Assembly: GCF_002795805.1 (NCBI RefSeq)
Contig: NZ_CP018799.1
Span: forward strand, 1,047,001-1,111,000
DNA length: 64,000 nt
Origin: Mariprofundus aestuarium
GTDB taxonomy: Bacteria > Pseudomonadota > Zetaproteobacteria > Mariprofundales > Mariprofundaceae
Direction of reading: 5' to 3'
The notes below the pieces were generated by a model that was not told the DNA's origin, did not search any database, and saw nothing but the letters and a program-made list of their open reading frames with translations. The position numbers and the translations under genes were made by a program. Shown here in pieces: positions 55,137 through 63,527 of this stretch. Numbering within the stretch: the first letter of the stretch is position 1; each line of letters opens with the position of its first letter.

Positions 55137-56228
55137 TTACTTCTCTCCCTTGTATAGTAGCAGCGTGGCGTATTGCCGCTTGCTGCCGTAAAAACGCATG
55201 CGCTCGAACTCTGAACGGGCAACCGGAATTCCGAAGCAGGTGGTCTCCGTCTGCCCCTCGTCGACATAGGGTTCGTGGATATAGATAAAGCGACTATCGA
55301 AACCGCTGACAACAACCCAGTGCGGCGACTTGTCGCCAGTTAACCGGTAGGCGCTGATCAGCAAAACTGGGATAGCGCCATCGCGGAAGCGCGCTTCAAG
55401 TTCATCCAGTGACAGGTGCTGCTCATGCAGCGGGATTCCAAGGCGGCGAATCTCCTGCAGAAAATCATTCTGTACAATGCGAATCACTTCCCGCTTCTCT
55501 TCGTTACGCACCGAATCGACAAACATTTCTGGATCACTGGGGACGAACAGTACGGGGCGCAGGCCGCGGTGGAGAACGGAGAGTGCCAGACCATAAGGAC
55601 TGCAGCCACCGTGGCCCGAGGTCATGAAAATGCTGGTTGCTTCGCGCCAGAGGCGCAGTTCCAGCTTGCGGCTGAGTTTCAGGTCAGGATCAAGCGCCTT
55701 CATCGCCATCATCAGGCTGGCCGGCCCGCAGGTAAACTCAAGCGTCTGGGCGTAGAAGGGCACGGGACTTAGCTTGGGTGAGAGATGCGGGGCCAGCGGC
55801 TTCTCCATGCGAAGGGCTGCCGCGTGATCTTCGTAGTAGTCCGGAAAGACGGCGAACTCCTTGTATCCCAACTTGCGATAGAGGGCTATGGCACTGCCGT
55901 TGTCGATATGCACCTCCAGTCGCATCGAGACAACGCCGCGATCCAGAGCTTCTGCCTCAGAAGCTGCAATCAGCCTTGCGGCAATGCCCCTGCCTCGGCA
56001 TTCGGGCAGAACTGCCAGTGAGTAGAGGCGGGCCATGGAGGTGTTCTGATGGAACAGTACAAGGGAGTAAGCCAGTAACTGCTCTCCATCATCAAAAACA
56101 AAGAAAGAGGCCTTACCACGGGTGAGCAAGTGGCGAAAGCTGCGCTCTGAAAGGCGGTCGATCTCAAAACAGCAGTTTTCAAGGGTGAGCAGTGCCGAGA
56201 TGTCTGCAGAACAGGCGCGTCGAATCAT
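55137..56228 (-). CDS. GNAT acetyltransferase fused to C39-like peptidase
   Basis: 363-aa fusion. Residues 1-150 are a GNAT domain (RLYSLAVLPECRGRGIAARLI acetyl-CoA loop, NGSAIALYRKLGY). Residues 160-360 are a papain-like C39 peptidase: Cys in FTCGPASLMMAM, His in PHWVVVSGFD and a following Asp in the strand IYIHEPYVD. C39 peptidases cut leader peptides at double glycine, but no transporter is attached here. Its partner is the RLAN-RimK ligase 1 nt downstream. Comparative studies of amidoligases have proposed that such sets modify peptides. No precursor peptide gene was seen nearby. Confidence 0.88.
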   Translation of the reverse strand: MIRRACSADISALLTLENCCFEIDRLSERSFRHLLTRGKASFFVFDDGEQLLAYSLVLFHQNTSMARLYSLAVLPECRGRGIAARLIAASEAEALDRGVVSMRLEVHIDNGSAIALYRKLGYKEFAVFPDYYEDHAAALRMEKPLAPHLSPKLSPVPFYAQTLEFTCGPASLMMAMKALDPDLKLSRKLELRLWREATSIFMTSGHGGCSPYGLALSVLHRGLRPVLFVPSDPEMFVDSVRNEEKREVIRIVQNDFLQEIRRLGIPLHEQHLSLDELEARFRDGAIPVLLISAYRLTGDKSPHWVVVSGFDSRFIYIHEPYVDEGQTETTCFGIPVARSEFERMRFYGSKRQYATLLLYKGEK

Positions 56229-56380
56229 ACTGAAAGAGAAAGAAATATTTCCATTTGCGGTAGGCTGAAACCGTACCGTTGCTGCGTCAATAGTCAGCTA
56301 TTGCAGGCCGACTTCCCATGGTCAAAGTGATCAATAAGGGGTGGCTGCCATTGTCAGATAAGCTGGTGCGGGGAGTGCCC

Positions 56381-57889
56381 CTACAGGAAAAGCGTGTAAG
56401 CCGGATTGGCACTTTCGTTGACGTAAGCGTAGCCCAGTTCATCAAGGTAGGCTTCGAATGCCACGCTTTCCTGCGGCGGCACCTCAATGCCTGCAAGCAC
56501 CCGCCCATAGGCAGCGGCATGGTTGCGGTAGTGAAACAGTGAGATGTTCCAGCGGCCAGCAGCACGGGTGAGAAACTCCAGCAGTGCGCCGGGGCGCTCT
56601 GGAAACTCGAAGCGATAAAGCTGCTCGTTCTCCACCAGCGGACAGCGGCCACCTACCAGATGGCGGATATGCAGCTTGGCCAGTTCATTGTCCTGCAGGT
56701 TCAGTGTAGGCAGGCCTGCTGCGAGCATCGCTTTTTCCAGAACATCTACCTCATCACTGTCGGCAACGCTGATGCCTGCAAATACGTGTGCCTCTTCACG
56801 GCTGGAGAGGCGATAGTTGAATTCGGTGATGTTGTAGTCACCGATGATGCGGCAGAACTCAAGGAATGAGCCCGGCTTCTCAGGAATCGTGACGGCGAAC
56901 AGCGCCTCGCGGCCTTCACCCATCTCGGTTCGTTCAGCAACATGGCGCATGCGGTCGAAATTCATATTCGCACCACTGTTGATCGCCGCCAGTATCTGGC
57001 CACGAGCACCTGTGTTGCGGACATACCTCTTCAGCGCAGCTACGCCGAGTGCGCCAGCAGGTTCAACGATGGAGCGGTTCTCCTCGTAAATATCCTTGAT
57101 CGCGGCGCAGATCTCGTCGGTATCCACAAGTATGATCTCATCGACATATTGCCGGACAAGTTCGAAGGTGTGTTTGCCGACCTGTTTGACGGCCACACCA
57201 TCGGCGAAGATGCCGACCTGTTTGAGTGTAACCCGTTCGCCCGCTTTGATCGAATCGTACATGGCCGCAGAATCAACTGGTTCGACACCGATAATGCGGG
57301 TTCCAGGCGAATGTTTCTTCAGGTAGATCGCCATGCCAGCGGCGAGGCCGCCGCCACCGATGGGGATAAATACAGCATCAAGATCACCCGGATACTGGCG
57401 CATCATCTCTTCGGCAATCGTTCCCTGGCCGGCAATCACCAGCGGGTCGTCATAGGGATGAATGAATACCATGCCGTTCTCTTCGCAGAGTTTATAGGCG
57501 TGATCGCTAGCATCGGAGTAGCTGTCACCGAAGAGCACAACATTTGCACCCAGATGGGCAACGGCCTTGACCTTGATCTCCGGCGTGGTACGCGGCATGA
57601 CGATGGTTGCGGTAATCCCAAGCTTATGACTGGCCAGTGCCACGCCCTGAGCATGATTGCCGGCAGATGCACAGATGACACCACGGGCACGCTCTTCATC
57701 GCTTAAGTGGGCAATTCTGTTGTAGGCACCACGCAGCTTGAAGGAGTGGACCGGCTGCATATCCTCACGTTTAAACACCACCTCATTACGCAGACGCGAT
57801 GAAAGTTTCGGTGCAAGTTCCAGTGGAGTTTCAATCGCCACGTCATAGACGCGTGCTTGTTCGATGGCCTCAAGGTATAAATCGCTCAT
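56381..57889 (-). CDS. ilvA: threonine ammonia-lyase, biosynthetic
   Basis: 502-aa PLP enzyme converting threonine to 2-oxobutanoate, the first step to isoleucine. The Schiff-base lysine is K51 in PVHSFKLRGAYNRI. The PLP phosphate loop PIGGGGLAAG is present. Two C-terminal ACT-like regulatory domains (about residues 335-410 and 425-500) indicate feedback control by isoleucine/valine, as in E. coli IlvA (514 aa). ATG 57889 matches the family start (DLYLEAIEQARVYDVAIETPL). Longer in-frame starts overlap pabC. Confidence 0.93.
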   Translation of the reverse strand: MSDLYLEAIEQARVYDVAIETPLELAPKLSSRLRNEVVFKREDMQPVHSFKLRGAYNRIAHLSDEERARGVICASAGNHAQGVALASHKLGITATIVMPRTTPEIKVKAVAHLGANVVLFGDSYSDASDHAYKLCEENGMVFIHPYDDPLVIAGQGTIAEEMMRQYPGDLDAVFIPIGGGGLAAGMAIYLKKHSPGTRIIGVEPVDSAAMYDSIKAGERVTLKQVGIFADGVAVKQVGKHTFELVRQYVDEIILVDTDEICAAIKDIYEENRSIVEPAGALGVAALKRYVRNTGARGQILAAINSGANMNFDRMRHVAERTEMGEGREALFAVTIPEKPGSFLEFCRIIGDYNITEFNYRLSSREEAHVFAGISVADSDEVDVLEKAMLAAGLPTLNLQDNELAKLHIRHLVGGRCPLVENEQLYRFEFPERPGALLEFLTRAAGRWNISLFHYRNHAAAYGRVLAGIEVPPQESVAFEAYLDELGYAYVNESANPAYTLFL

Positions 57890-57928
57890 AGGGCGGCTTG
57901 CTACCATGAACGAGGTAAGGATTCGAGT

Positions 57929-58708
57929 TTGAAGATAGTTTCTGTAGATACAATTGATCGGGGAATCGCTTATGCTGAGGCCTGTTTCGAAACCTTTCGG
58001 GTTATCGATGGAGAGTGCTTTGCATGGCCTGCGCACAGGCAGCGACTGGCAGTCGGCCTTTCCGAATTCGGTATTGACCTTGGCGATGATGATTATGAAT
58101 CACTGTATACGGCTGCGCTTGATTCAGCGGCACAAGATGGGGCGTCTGATGTGCTGGTGCGGATCACGATCACTGGGGGTGATGCAGGATGGGGTCTGAC
58201 CAATAGAGCACTGTCGCCTGCGGCCTATATTCAGGCCATGCCGTTTTTCAGCCCCAGAAAGCCAGCAAGACTCATGTTGAAACGCTGGCCATTTCCGCTT
58301 AAGGAAAAGCGGGCCAAGTTCAGCTCCGATTATGCGGAAACCCTGCGTGCCTTGGCAGGCTGCAAAGATATTGATGTGCTATTTGAGAAGAATGATCTCC
58401 TGATCGCCGCAGCAACGGCCAATCTGTTGCTCTATCGCCAGGGGAGATGGTGGACGCCGCTGGCCGATGCCGGTGTACTGCCGGGTGTGGTTCGAAATCA
58501 CCTGGTGAAAGCGGGTGTTGCTCATGAGGCCGAGTGTCCGCTTGCATGGCTTGAAGAGTGCGAGGCGCTGGCGCTTTGTAATAGTGGTATATTCCTTCGC
58601 AGGGTGGTCTCAGTCACAGATAGGAAAGCCCTTGATGGCGAACATCCTGCCTTTAGAGAATTAATAGAAGCACTGGCTGGTGAAGCCGGTATTCCAAAGG
58701 ATATTTAA
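57929..58708 (+). CDS. pabC: aminodeoxychorismate lyase
   Basis: 259-aa class IV PLP aminotransferase-fold protein. AYAEACFETFRV begins the fold. AKFSSDYAETLRAL carries the likely catalytic Lys. ATANLLLYRQGRWWTPLADAGVLPGVVR is the class IV signature region. It makes p-aminobenzoate from 4-amino-4-deoxychorismate for folate. TTG 57929 follows AGGTAAGGA. The stop overlaps the mltG ATG (TAATG), the classical pabC-mltG pair, which supports the assignment. Divergent from ilvA. Confidence 0.87.
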   Translation: MKIVSVDTIDRGIAYAEACFETFRVIDGECFAWPAHRQRLAVGLSEFGIDLGDDDYESLYTAALDSAAQDGASDVLVRITITGGDAGWGLTNRALSPAAYIQAMPFFSPRKPARLMLKRWPFPLKEKRAKFSSDYAETLRALAGCKDIDVLFEKNDLLIAAATANLLLYRQGRWWTPLADAGVLPGVVRNHLVKAGVAHEAECPLAWLEECEALALCNSGIFLRRVVSVTDRKALDGEHPAFRELIEALAGEAGIPKDI

Positions 58709-59688
58709 TGAAAAAACTGATGATGTTTTCGATTGCGGGTGCGTTGCTGTTGCTTGCACCTCTGCTCTGGCTTCTCTGGCAGGCCTCGGCACTCCACCAG
58801 CCGAATTCGCCGGTTGAGGTGATGATTCCGAAAGGGGCTTCAACGATAAAAATCGGGCAACTTCTTGAGGCAAAGGATGTTATCCCTTCCAAGATCGCCT
58901 TCCGCTTTGCTACACGCCTGAAAGGGGTGTCGGCGGGGTTGAAGAGCGGTTTCTACCGATTTGAAGAGGCAGCCAGTATCAATGCCATTATCGAGCGTGT
59001 CGAACGAGGCGATGTGATGCAGTTTCAGGTCACCGTACCTGAAGGGTTGCGTAATGACGAGATCATAGCGCTGCTTGCCGCGAAAACAGGCGTTGAGATT
59101 GCTGCCTGGCAGACCGAGCTGAATAAGTTGGTGCCTGATGGTGCGGAAGGGCGCCTGCTGCCGGAAACCTACCAGTACACCAAACCACTCAACCCTGCGG
59201 AACTGCTAGGCTCGATGATCAAGGCGCAGCAGAAGGTTCTGGCTGCGTTGAGCCCAGATCCTGTTGTACAGCAGCATATTCGCATCGCTGCCTCCATTAT
59301 CGAGAAGGAGACCATGCTTGATCGCGAGCGACTGTTGGTTTCAGCTGTGATTCGCAATCGATTGAAAAAGGGGATGCCACTGCAGATGGATCCAACCGTG
59401 ATCTACGGCATCTGGAAAACCACCGGCAGCTTCTCAGGTAATATCCACAGGAAGGATCTCTCCACAGATACGCCGTGGAACAGCTATACCCGAAGGGGAT
59501 TGCCGCCGACGCCGATCGGCAATCCGGGAATTGCCTCATTAAAGGCTGCTGCAGCACCTGCCGATGTCGATTATCTCTACTTTGTTGCTGACGGTACCGG
59601 AGGCCATAAGTTTGCCACCACCCATGAAGGGCATCTAGCCAACGTGGAACGCTGGATCAAGATCGAAAGGGAGAAAAATGGTAAATGA
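58708..59688 (+). CDS. mltG: endolytic murein transglycosylase MltG
   Basis: 326-aa bitopic protein. N-terminal TM (about residues 5-22), LysM-like YceG region, then the catalytic domain with E199 in ASIIEKET and MDPTVIYGI. The C-terminus keeps TPIGNPGIASLKAA and YFVADGTGGHKF. It cleaves nascent peptidoglycan and sets glycan strand length. It overlaps pabC upstream and the small ORF downstream by 11 nt. Confidence 0.95.
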   Translation: MKKLMMFSIAGALLLLAPLLWLLWQASALHQPNSPVEVMIPKGASTIKIGQLLEAKDVIPSKIAFRFATRLKGVSAGLKSGFYRFEEAASINAIIERVERGDVMQFQVTVPEGLRNDEIIALLAAKTGVEIAAWQTELNKLVPDGAEGRLLPETYQYTKPLNPAELLGSMIKAQQKVLAALSPDPVVQQHIRIAASIIEKETMLDRERLLVSAVIRNRLKKGMPLQMDPTVIYGIWKTTGSFSGNIHRKDLSTDTPWNSYTRRGLPPTPIGNPGIASLKAAAAPADVDYLYFVADGTGGHKFATTHEGHLANVERWIKIEREKNGK

Positions 59689-59947
59689 ACCTACGCTGGT
59701 GGTCGAGATTGAACTACCCGTTAAACTCTCTTTCCGTTTTCAGATGCTGCTTGAGGGCGAGGATGGGCTGGCTGTGGTGCGCTGTTACGATCCTGAACAT
59801 AAAAAACAGCAGCTCTGGACTACACCTTGCCAACGCACCGATCTGCTCGACTGGCTGACGACACTGCCCGAGGCGCTTGAGGTCAAGGTGCAGGCTGAGT
59901 GGATCTGGGGTGACGAGATCGCGAGCAGAAAAAGTTTGCTTGGCTGA
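59678..59947 (+). CDS. small DUF4911-like protein
   Basis: 89-aa protein overlapping the mltG end. The pattern VEIELPVKLSFRFQMLLEGEDGLAVVRCYDPEHKK, with a later DLLDWLTTLPE helix, resembles DUF4911, but the match is by eye only. It is acidic with no TM or signal peptide. Overlap with mltG argues for genuine co-translation. The function is unknown. Confidence 0.62.
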   Translation: MVNEPTLVVEIELPVKLSFRFQMLLEGEDGLAVVRCYDPEHKKQQLWTTPCQRTDLLDWLTTLPEALEVKVQAEWIWGDEIASRKSLLG

Positions 59948-60055
59948 AAGATCAATACCGGGTAGGCCCGAGTTCAGGGTTCTTGACTAACTGCCCCTGT
60001 AAGTTCATTATTTTACTACTGGTATTTGCTCAGAACAGTTTAGCGGGAGGGTGAG

Positions 60056-60172
60056 ATAAAGCTCCAGTATAAAGCTCCAGTATAAAGCTCCAGTATAAAG
60101 CTCCAGTATAAAGCTCCAGTATAAAGCTCCAGTATAAAGCTCCAGTATAAAGCTCCAGTATAAAGCTCCAGT
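60056..60172 (+). repeat. 13-bp tandem repeat, nine perfect copies
   Basis: The unit ATAAAGCTCCAGT is repeated nine times without a mismatch (60056-60172). A tenth degenerate unit ATAAGGCT follows. GGGAGGGTGAG precedes the array. Because 13 is not a multiple of 3, every plus-strand frame meets a TAA within 39 nt. No plus-strand reading frame can cross the array. The last units run into the Cache kinase N-terminus (IKLQYKA). The ancestral sequence was probably a start region like ATGAAGCTCCAGTATAAG that expanded. The identity of the copies argues for recent slippage. Confidence 0.97.
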
Positions 60173-61935
60173 ATAAGGCTTCACTGACAATACTGCTCTT
60201 CAGTATCGCGCTTCTGACAACTCTGGTTGGAGGGTTCAGTTATTACAATGAGCAGGCGGCCGCAAATGTTGCCAGAGAAAGCCTTGAGACGCTTGCGGAA
60301 GAGGTCTCCTCCCATCTTGAGAGCCATATCCTGGATGCTGCCAGCCTTACCACCACACTCTCCTCAGCCCCGCTTGTTGCAGAAGCCCTGAACCGGAGTA
60401 ACGGTGAATATGCGCAGCTTCCTGATACAGAACGTAAGCAGAGGGTAGAGCAACTCAATAAAAGGTGGATGAGTGCAGAGAGTTCATCCGACCCGTTTAT
60501 CGTTAAACACCTGACAAACAGGGTTGCCGCATTCCTCAAGCAGCAGCAGATCCTTTTCCCGGGAATGTACGGAGAGATTTTTCTCACCAACCGTTTTGGC
60601 GTCATGGTCGCCTCAACAGGAAAGTTGACCACGCTGGCTCATGCAGATAAATACTGGTGGAAAGCAGCGTTCGATAAGGGTGACGGCAAAATATTTTTTG
60701 ATGACCGCGGCTTTGATACCAGCGTGGGCGGTTACGTGCTCGGCGTGGTGGTGCCGATTTACCAGGGCGGCGAAATCATCGGGTTGATGAAGGCCAATAT
60801 CAATATTCTTGGCCCCATCAGAACTCTTATCGACAGCATCAAGCTGAAGCATGAAATTAGCGCGAAACTTGTTCGCTCCAACGGATTGATCGTTTACGAG
60901 AAGGGTGTCGAGCCGCTGAGTGCGAAGGTGGATCAGTCCTTCATCGGCTGTGTTGGCAGCCATGTTACAGTCTCCCTGATTGATTCCGGTAGTGGTGCGA
61001 TCGTGGCCTGCACCCCTGTGGCCGTCACGATTGAATCGGAGAGTTCCGGTTTTGGAGGCAAGGGGCAGTCGGTTGATCAATTGAAAGGTAATATTGATGA
61101 AACCTGGTCGGTTCTGCTTAGTGAGGAGGCGGATATTGCACTGGCCGCTGCCCATGAAACGGCGAAGGCACTTATTGTCGTCGGCCTGTTGATTGTTTTC
61201 TTCTCAGCACTGCTGGCCTGGATACTGGGCCGGATTGCAGCCAGGCCGCTTGTAATACTTTCCGATGTTGCCAAGGCGATTGGTGAAGGCGCACTAGAGA
61301 CAAGAGCTCCCGAGGGGGCAGCCGATGAGATCGGCAAGCTTGCAGGCTCGGTCAACAAAATGGCAATCAACCTTCAGGAGACCATGGCCTCCCGCGATGA
61401 GTTGAAGCACGAAATTGAATTGCGTAAAAAGGCTGAAGAGAGCCTGCGGCTTCTCTCCTCCTCGGTAGAACAGGCGCGAGAGGCGATCAGTATCACTGAC
61501 AGGCATGGAATAATTGAATATGTTAATCGGGCCTTCACCCTGGTAACCGGCTATGGCGCGGAAGAGATCATCGGTAAAAACCACAATATTCTAAGCAGTG
61601 GCACTCATGATGCTCATTTTTACAGGCATATGTGGGAAACCATCAGTAGTGGCCGGGCCTGGCAAGGGCGCATTGTGGACAGGAAAAAGGATGGTTCGCT
61701 CTATCCTGCCATGATGACAGTCTCACCAATTGCCGATGAAACTGGTGAAACCACCCACTTTGTCGGTATCCAGCAGAGCCTGAAAGAGCATGAAGAGATG
61801 GAATCGCAGTTGCGCCACGCGCAAAAGATGGAGGCGCTTGGAACCCTGATTGGCGGCATTGCCCACGATTTCAAAATAACAGGCCACAATAGTCAAGCCG
61901 TCTTCACTAAACTATCTAGACTTGCATTCTGTTAA
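60151..61935 (+). pseudogene. Cache-HAMP-PAS histidine kinase, broken at both ends
   Basis: Readable frame from the stop inside the repeat array: TM1 (LTILLFSIALLTTLVGGF), double-Cache periplasmic domain (about 60260-61130), TM2 (ALIVVGLLIVFFSALLAWIL), HAMP, one PAS domain, and the H-box GTLIGGIAHDF. Then homology stops near 61874-61882 and 20 unrelated residues lead to a stop. No ATG, GTG or TTG lies before 60469, which would omit TM1. The ATP-binding domain is absent. The N-terminus is scrambled by the repeat array. It is probably non-functional, although a truncated Cache-PAS protein from 60469 could be made. Confidence 0.88.
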
Positions 61936-62033
61936 GCTGTCAATAGTTCTCTAACTTTTTTGCTGAGTTCATCGATCTTAAGCAGAAGATCAGTATGAAA
62001 GCGATATGCGCGACATGTTGGTCTGTTTTTCAT
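61932..62033 (-). CDS. 33-aa ORF resembling a ribbon-helix-helix N-terminus
   Basis: The short minus-strand ORF MKNRPTCRAYRFHTDLLLK... ends ELLTA. The pattern YRFHTDLLLKIDELSKKV looks like the strand and first helix of CopG/Arc-type proteins. It is too short for a full ribbon-helix-helix domain and may be a remnant of whatever DNA replaced the kinase 3' end. No clear RBS. Low confidence as a gene. The rest of 61936-62120 shows nothing recognisable. Confidence 0.3.
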   Translation of the reverse strand: MKNRPTCRAYRFHTDLLLKIDELSKKVRELLTA

Positions 62034-62122
62034 CATTTTTTTCTTGTCATAATTTCATTCTTCGAGTGTCGAGCTAAGTGATAAAGTCAATCGATGGGTA
62101 CGGCTAATGCTAAAAGGGGGGA

Positions 62123-62150
62123 GGCAGGCAGGAATGGGGACCTGCCTGCC
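62123..62150. repeat. GCAGGCAGG hairpin A
   Basis: GGCAGGCAGG (62123-62132) and CCTGCCTGCC (62141-62150) form a perfect 10-bp stem with an 8-nt loop. It lies 50 nt beyond the stop of the response regulator at 62200, followed by a TGCCGAG-CT-GGGG block that is also found after hairpin C. It is one of three related elements between the regulator genes. It could be a transcript end or processing signal, or a repeat family. Confidence 0.75.
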
Positions 62151-62199
62151 TGATCTGCCGAGCCTTTGGGGAATTAGGGAGGGCCCGGCAGATTTTCGA

Positions 62200-62616
62200 T
62201 TACAATTTATCATTCTGCGCGACTGTTTTTGTTGCGGGCATGGCGGGTGTTGTTTTCAGCAGCTGCCTGATTTTTTTGATCATTCTTGTCGGATTTAATG
62301 GTTTGTTGACATAGAGATCAGCGCCAGCCTCAACTGCGTATGCAACATGCTCCCGTTGGGTCAGCCCCGATAGCAGAATGATCTTGGTCTGGTGGAGCTT
62401 GCTATGCTTGATCATTTTGCATACATCGAGCCCAGAGACGTTTCCCGGAAGTGTAATATCTAGGATAACCAGATCATGTTTGTGCAGTGCATAGCTATGC
62501 ATGGCCTGAAATCCGTCAGTCGCATAATGCAGGCTATAGCTGAGCAGGCTCATCGATTTATGAAAGAGATCGCGTACTTCGTTGTTCTCATCAACTATCA
62601 GTATTTTCTTCTGCAT
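62200..62616 (-). CDS. single-domain response regulator (CheY-like)
   Basis: 138-aa REC domain. The N-terminal acidic group is VDENN, the phospho-acceptor Asp lies in VILDITLPG, the switch Ser in LLSGL, and the Lys in VNKPL. There is no output domain. ATG 62616 was chosen because GGCAGGAA precedes it. ATG 62640 adds eight residues. It is a paralogue of the regulator at 63527 (both KKILIVD-N-EVR, SGLD-C, KIILLS, AGAD). Confidence 0.9.
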   Translation of the reverse strand: MQKKILIVDENNEVRDLFHKSMSLLSYSLHYATDGFQAMHSYALHKHDLVILDITLPGNVSGLDVCKMIKHSKLHQTKIILLSGLTQREHVAYAVEAGADLYVNKPLNPTRMIKKIRQLLKTTPAMPATKTVAQNDKL

Positions 62617-62678
62617 ATATAATTCCTGCCATAGTTCCACCTTTTCTCAGGCGGTACGTCCTTATTGATGTGAGGTAA

Positions 62679-62726
62679 AGCTGCCTGCCTTCCCATTGAA
62701 CTGTTATTTTTGTTCGGCAGGCAGCT
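62679..62726. repeat. GCAGGCAG inverted repeat B
   Basis: AGCTGCCTGCC (62679-62689) and GGCAGGCAGCT (62716-62726) are perfect 11-bp arms with a 26-nt A/T-rich loop. It lies upstream of the 62616 regulator start. It shares its core with hairpins A and C and adjoins a TCCTTATTG block also found near 63935. Confidence 0.72.
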
Positions 62727-62744
62727 AGCCGCTGTTACCGGTGA

Positions 62745-62966
62745 TCAAACATAGATGCCCTCGGAGGCTTGCCTGTAAGCATAAATCGCTGTCCGGGTGA
62801 TAATATAAGCTGCGGGTGCATTGATTTTCCGCCGGGAAGGCTTTGGCGTGATATCAATAATCTTGGCGTCAGATTCTACCCCTCTTTCAATGCACTCATT
62901 AGTGACGATGCGACCGGTTTGACTGCTTCTTTTCAGCTTAAAACCAAACATGAATGTGATTTCCAT
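62745..62966 (-). CDS. 73-aa hypothetical protein
   Basis: A small minus-strand ORF between two response-regulator genes, not recognised. It is basic and polar (GFKLKRSSQTGRIV ... KPSRRKINAPAAYI) with a Tyr/Ile-rich C-terminus. No TM or signal peptide. A convincing RBS is absent. It is kept because it is flanked by hairpins B and C like a separate transcription unit. Confidence 0.4.
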   Translation of the reverse strand: MEITFMFGFKLKRSSQTGRIVTNECIERGVESDAKIIDITPKPSRRKINAPAAYIITRTAIYAYRQASEGIYV

Positions 62967-62982
62967 GCGTAACTCTGTTTAA

Positions 62983-63010
62983 GCAGGCAGGAACATCTGT
63001 TCCTGCCTGC
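62983..63010. repeat. GCAGGCAGGAAC hairpin C
   Basis: GCAGGCAGGAAC (62983-62994) and GTTCCTGCCTGC (62999-63010) form a perfect 12-bp stem with a 4-nt ATCT loop. It lies 44 nt beyond the stop of the regulator at 63054. A TGCCGAG-CT-GGGG block follows, as after hairpin A. No T-run on the minus strand, so it is not a standard terminator. Confidence 0.8.
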
Positions 63011-63053
63011 TCCATATGCCGAGTCTGGGGGGGTGAGGTTTAGACCCGACATA

Positions 63054-63527
63054 TTATTGCTGTATGAGTCTGGAAAACATCATCTCGTCAATGAGCTTTT
63101 CCAGAATTTTTCTAAATCTTTTCAGGTCTATCGGCTTTTGCATGAGATAGGCATTTTGAGGCAGGTCGCCGATTGCATATACATCTGATTCGGATAGCCC
63201 GGTTACCACGATAAATGTTATTTCATTTCCCTGCTTTACAAGGCCTTGCATGATGCTGTAGCCATCAAGCTTGGGTAGCCTCAAATCCAGAATCATGACA
63301 TCTGGCTTATGTTTCATGACTGAGCGTATGGCGCTGTACCCGTCTTGAACGAATTCAACATCCAGAGGAAGTCCCCATGCATGGATGGCCATCTGGATCA
63401 GTGAGGATACATCCGGGTCATCTTCGACGACGAGCACATCCAGACACTCGTTCGAGATCGAACTTTTGATGGGGAAAAAACGCTGCTCGCCTGGCTGGCT
63501 TCCACGAAAGAATTTATCTTTTTTCAT
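63054..63527 (-). CDS. response regulator with N-terminal extension
   Basis: 157-aa protein. A 28-residue basic N-terminal extension (KKDKFFRGSQPGEQRFF) precedes one REC domain with VVEDDPDV, phospho-acceptor Asp in MILDLRLPKLDG, VVTGLS and MQKPID. The ATG overlaps the stop region of the next regulator gene upstream (63527), so translation is coupled. No output domain. It could be a phosphorelay intermediate for the hybrid kinases. Confidence 0.88.
   Translation of the reverse strand: MKKDKFFRGSQPGEQRFFPIKSSISNECLDVLVVEDDPDVSSLIQMAIHAWGLPLDVEFVQDGYSAIRSVMKHKPDVMILDLRLPKLDGYSIMQGLVKQGNEITFIVVTGLSESDVYAIGDLPQNAYLMQKPIDLKRFRKILEKLIDEMMFSRLIQQ

Noticed and set aside
54566-55288. 240-aa plus-strand ORF
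   Set aside because: Antisense to the RLAN-RimK ligase whose domains and motifs are clear; no family features of its own.
56942-57706. 254-aa plus-strand ORF
   Set aside because: Antisense to ilvA, with reverse-complement codon bias.
60056-60172. CRISPR array
   Set aside because: Repeats are 13 bp, directly abutting and without spacers; no cas genes.
60008-60190. 60-aa minus-strand ORF of repeating YTGALYWSFILEL
   Set aside because: It is only the translation of the 13-bp array; no RBS or domain.
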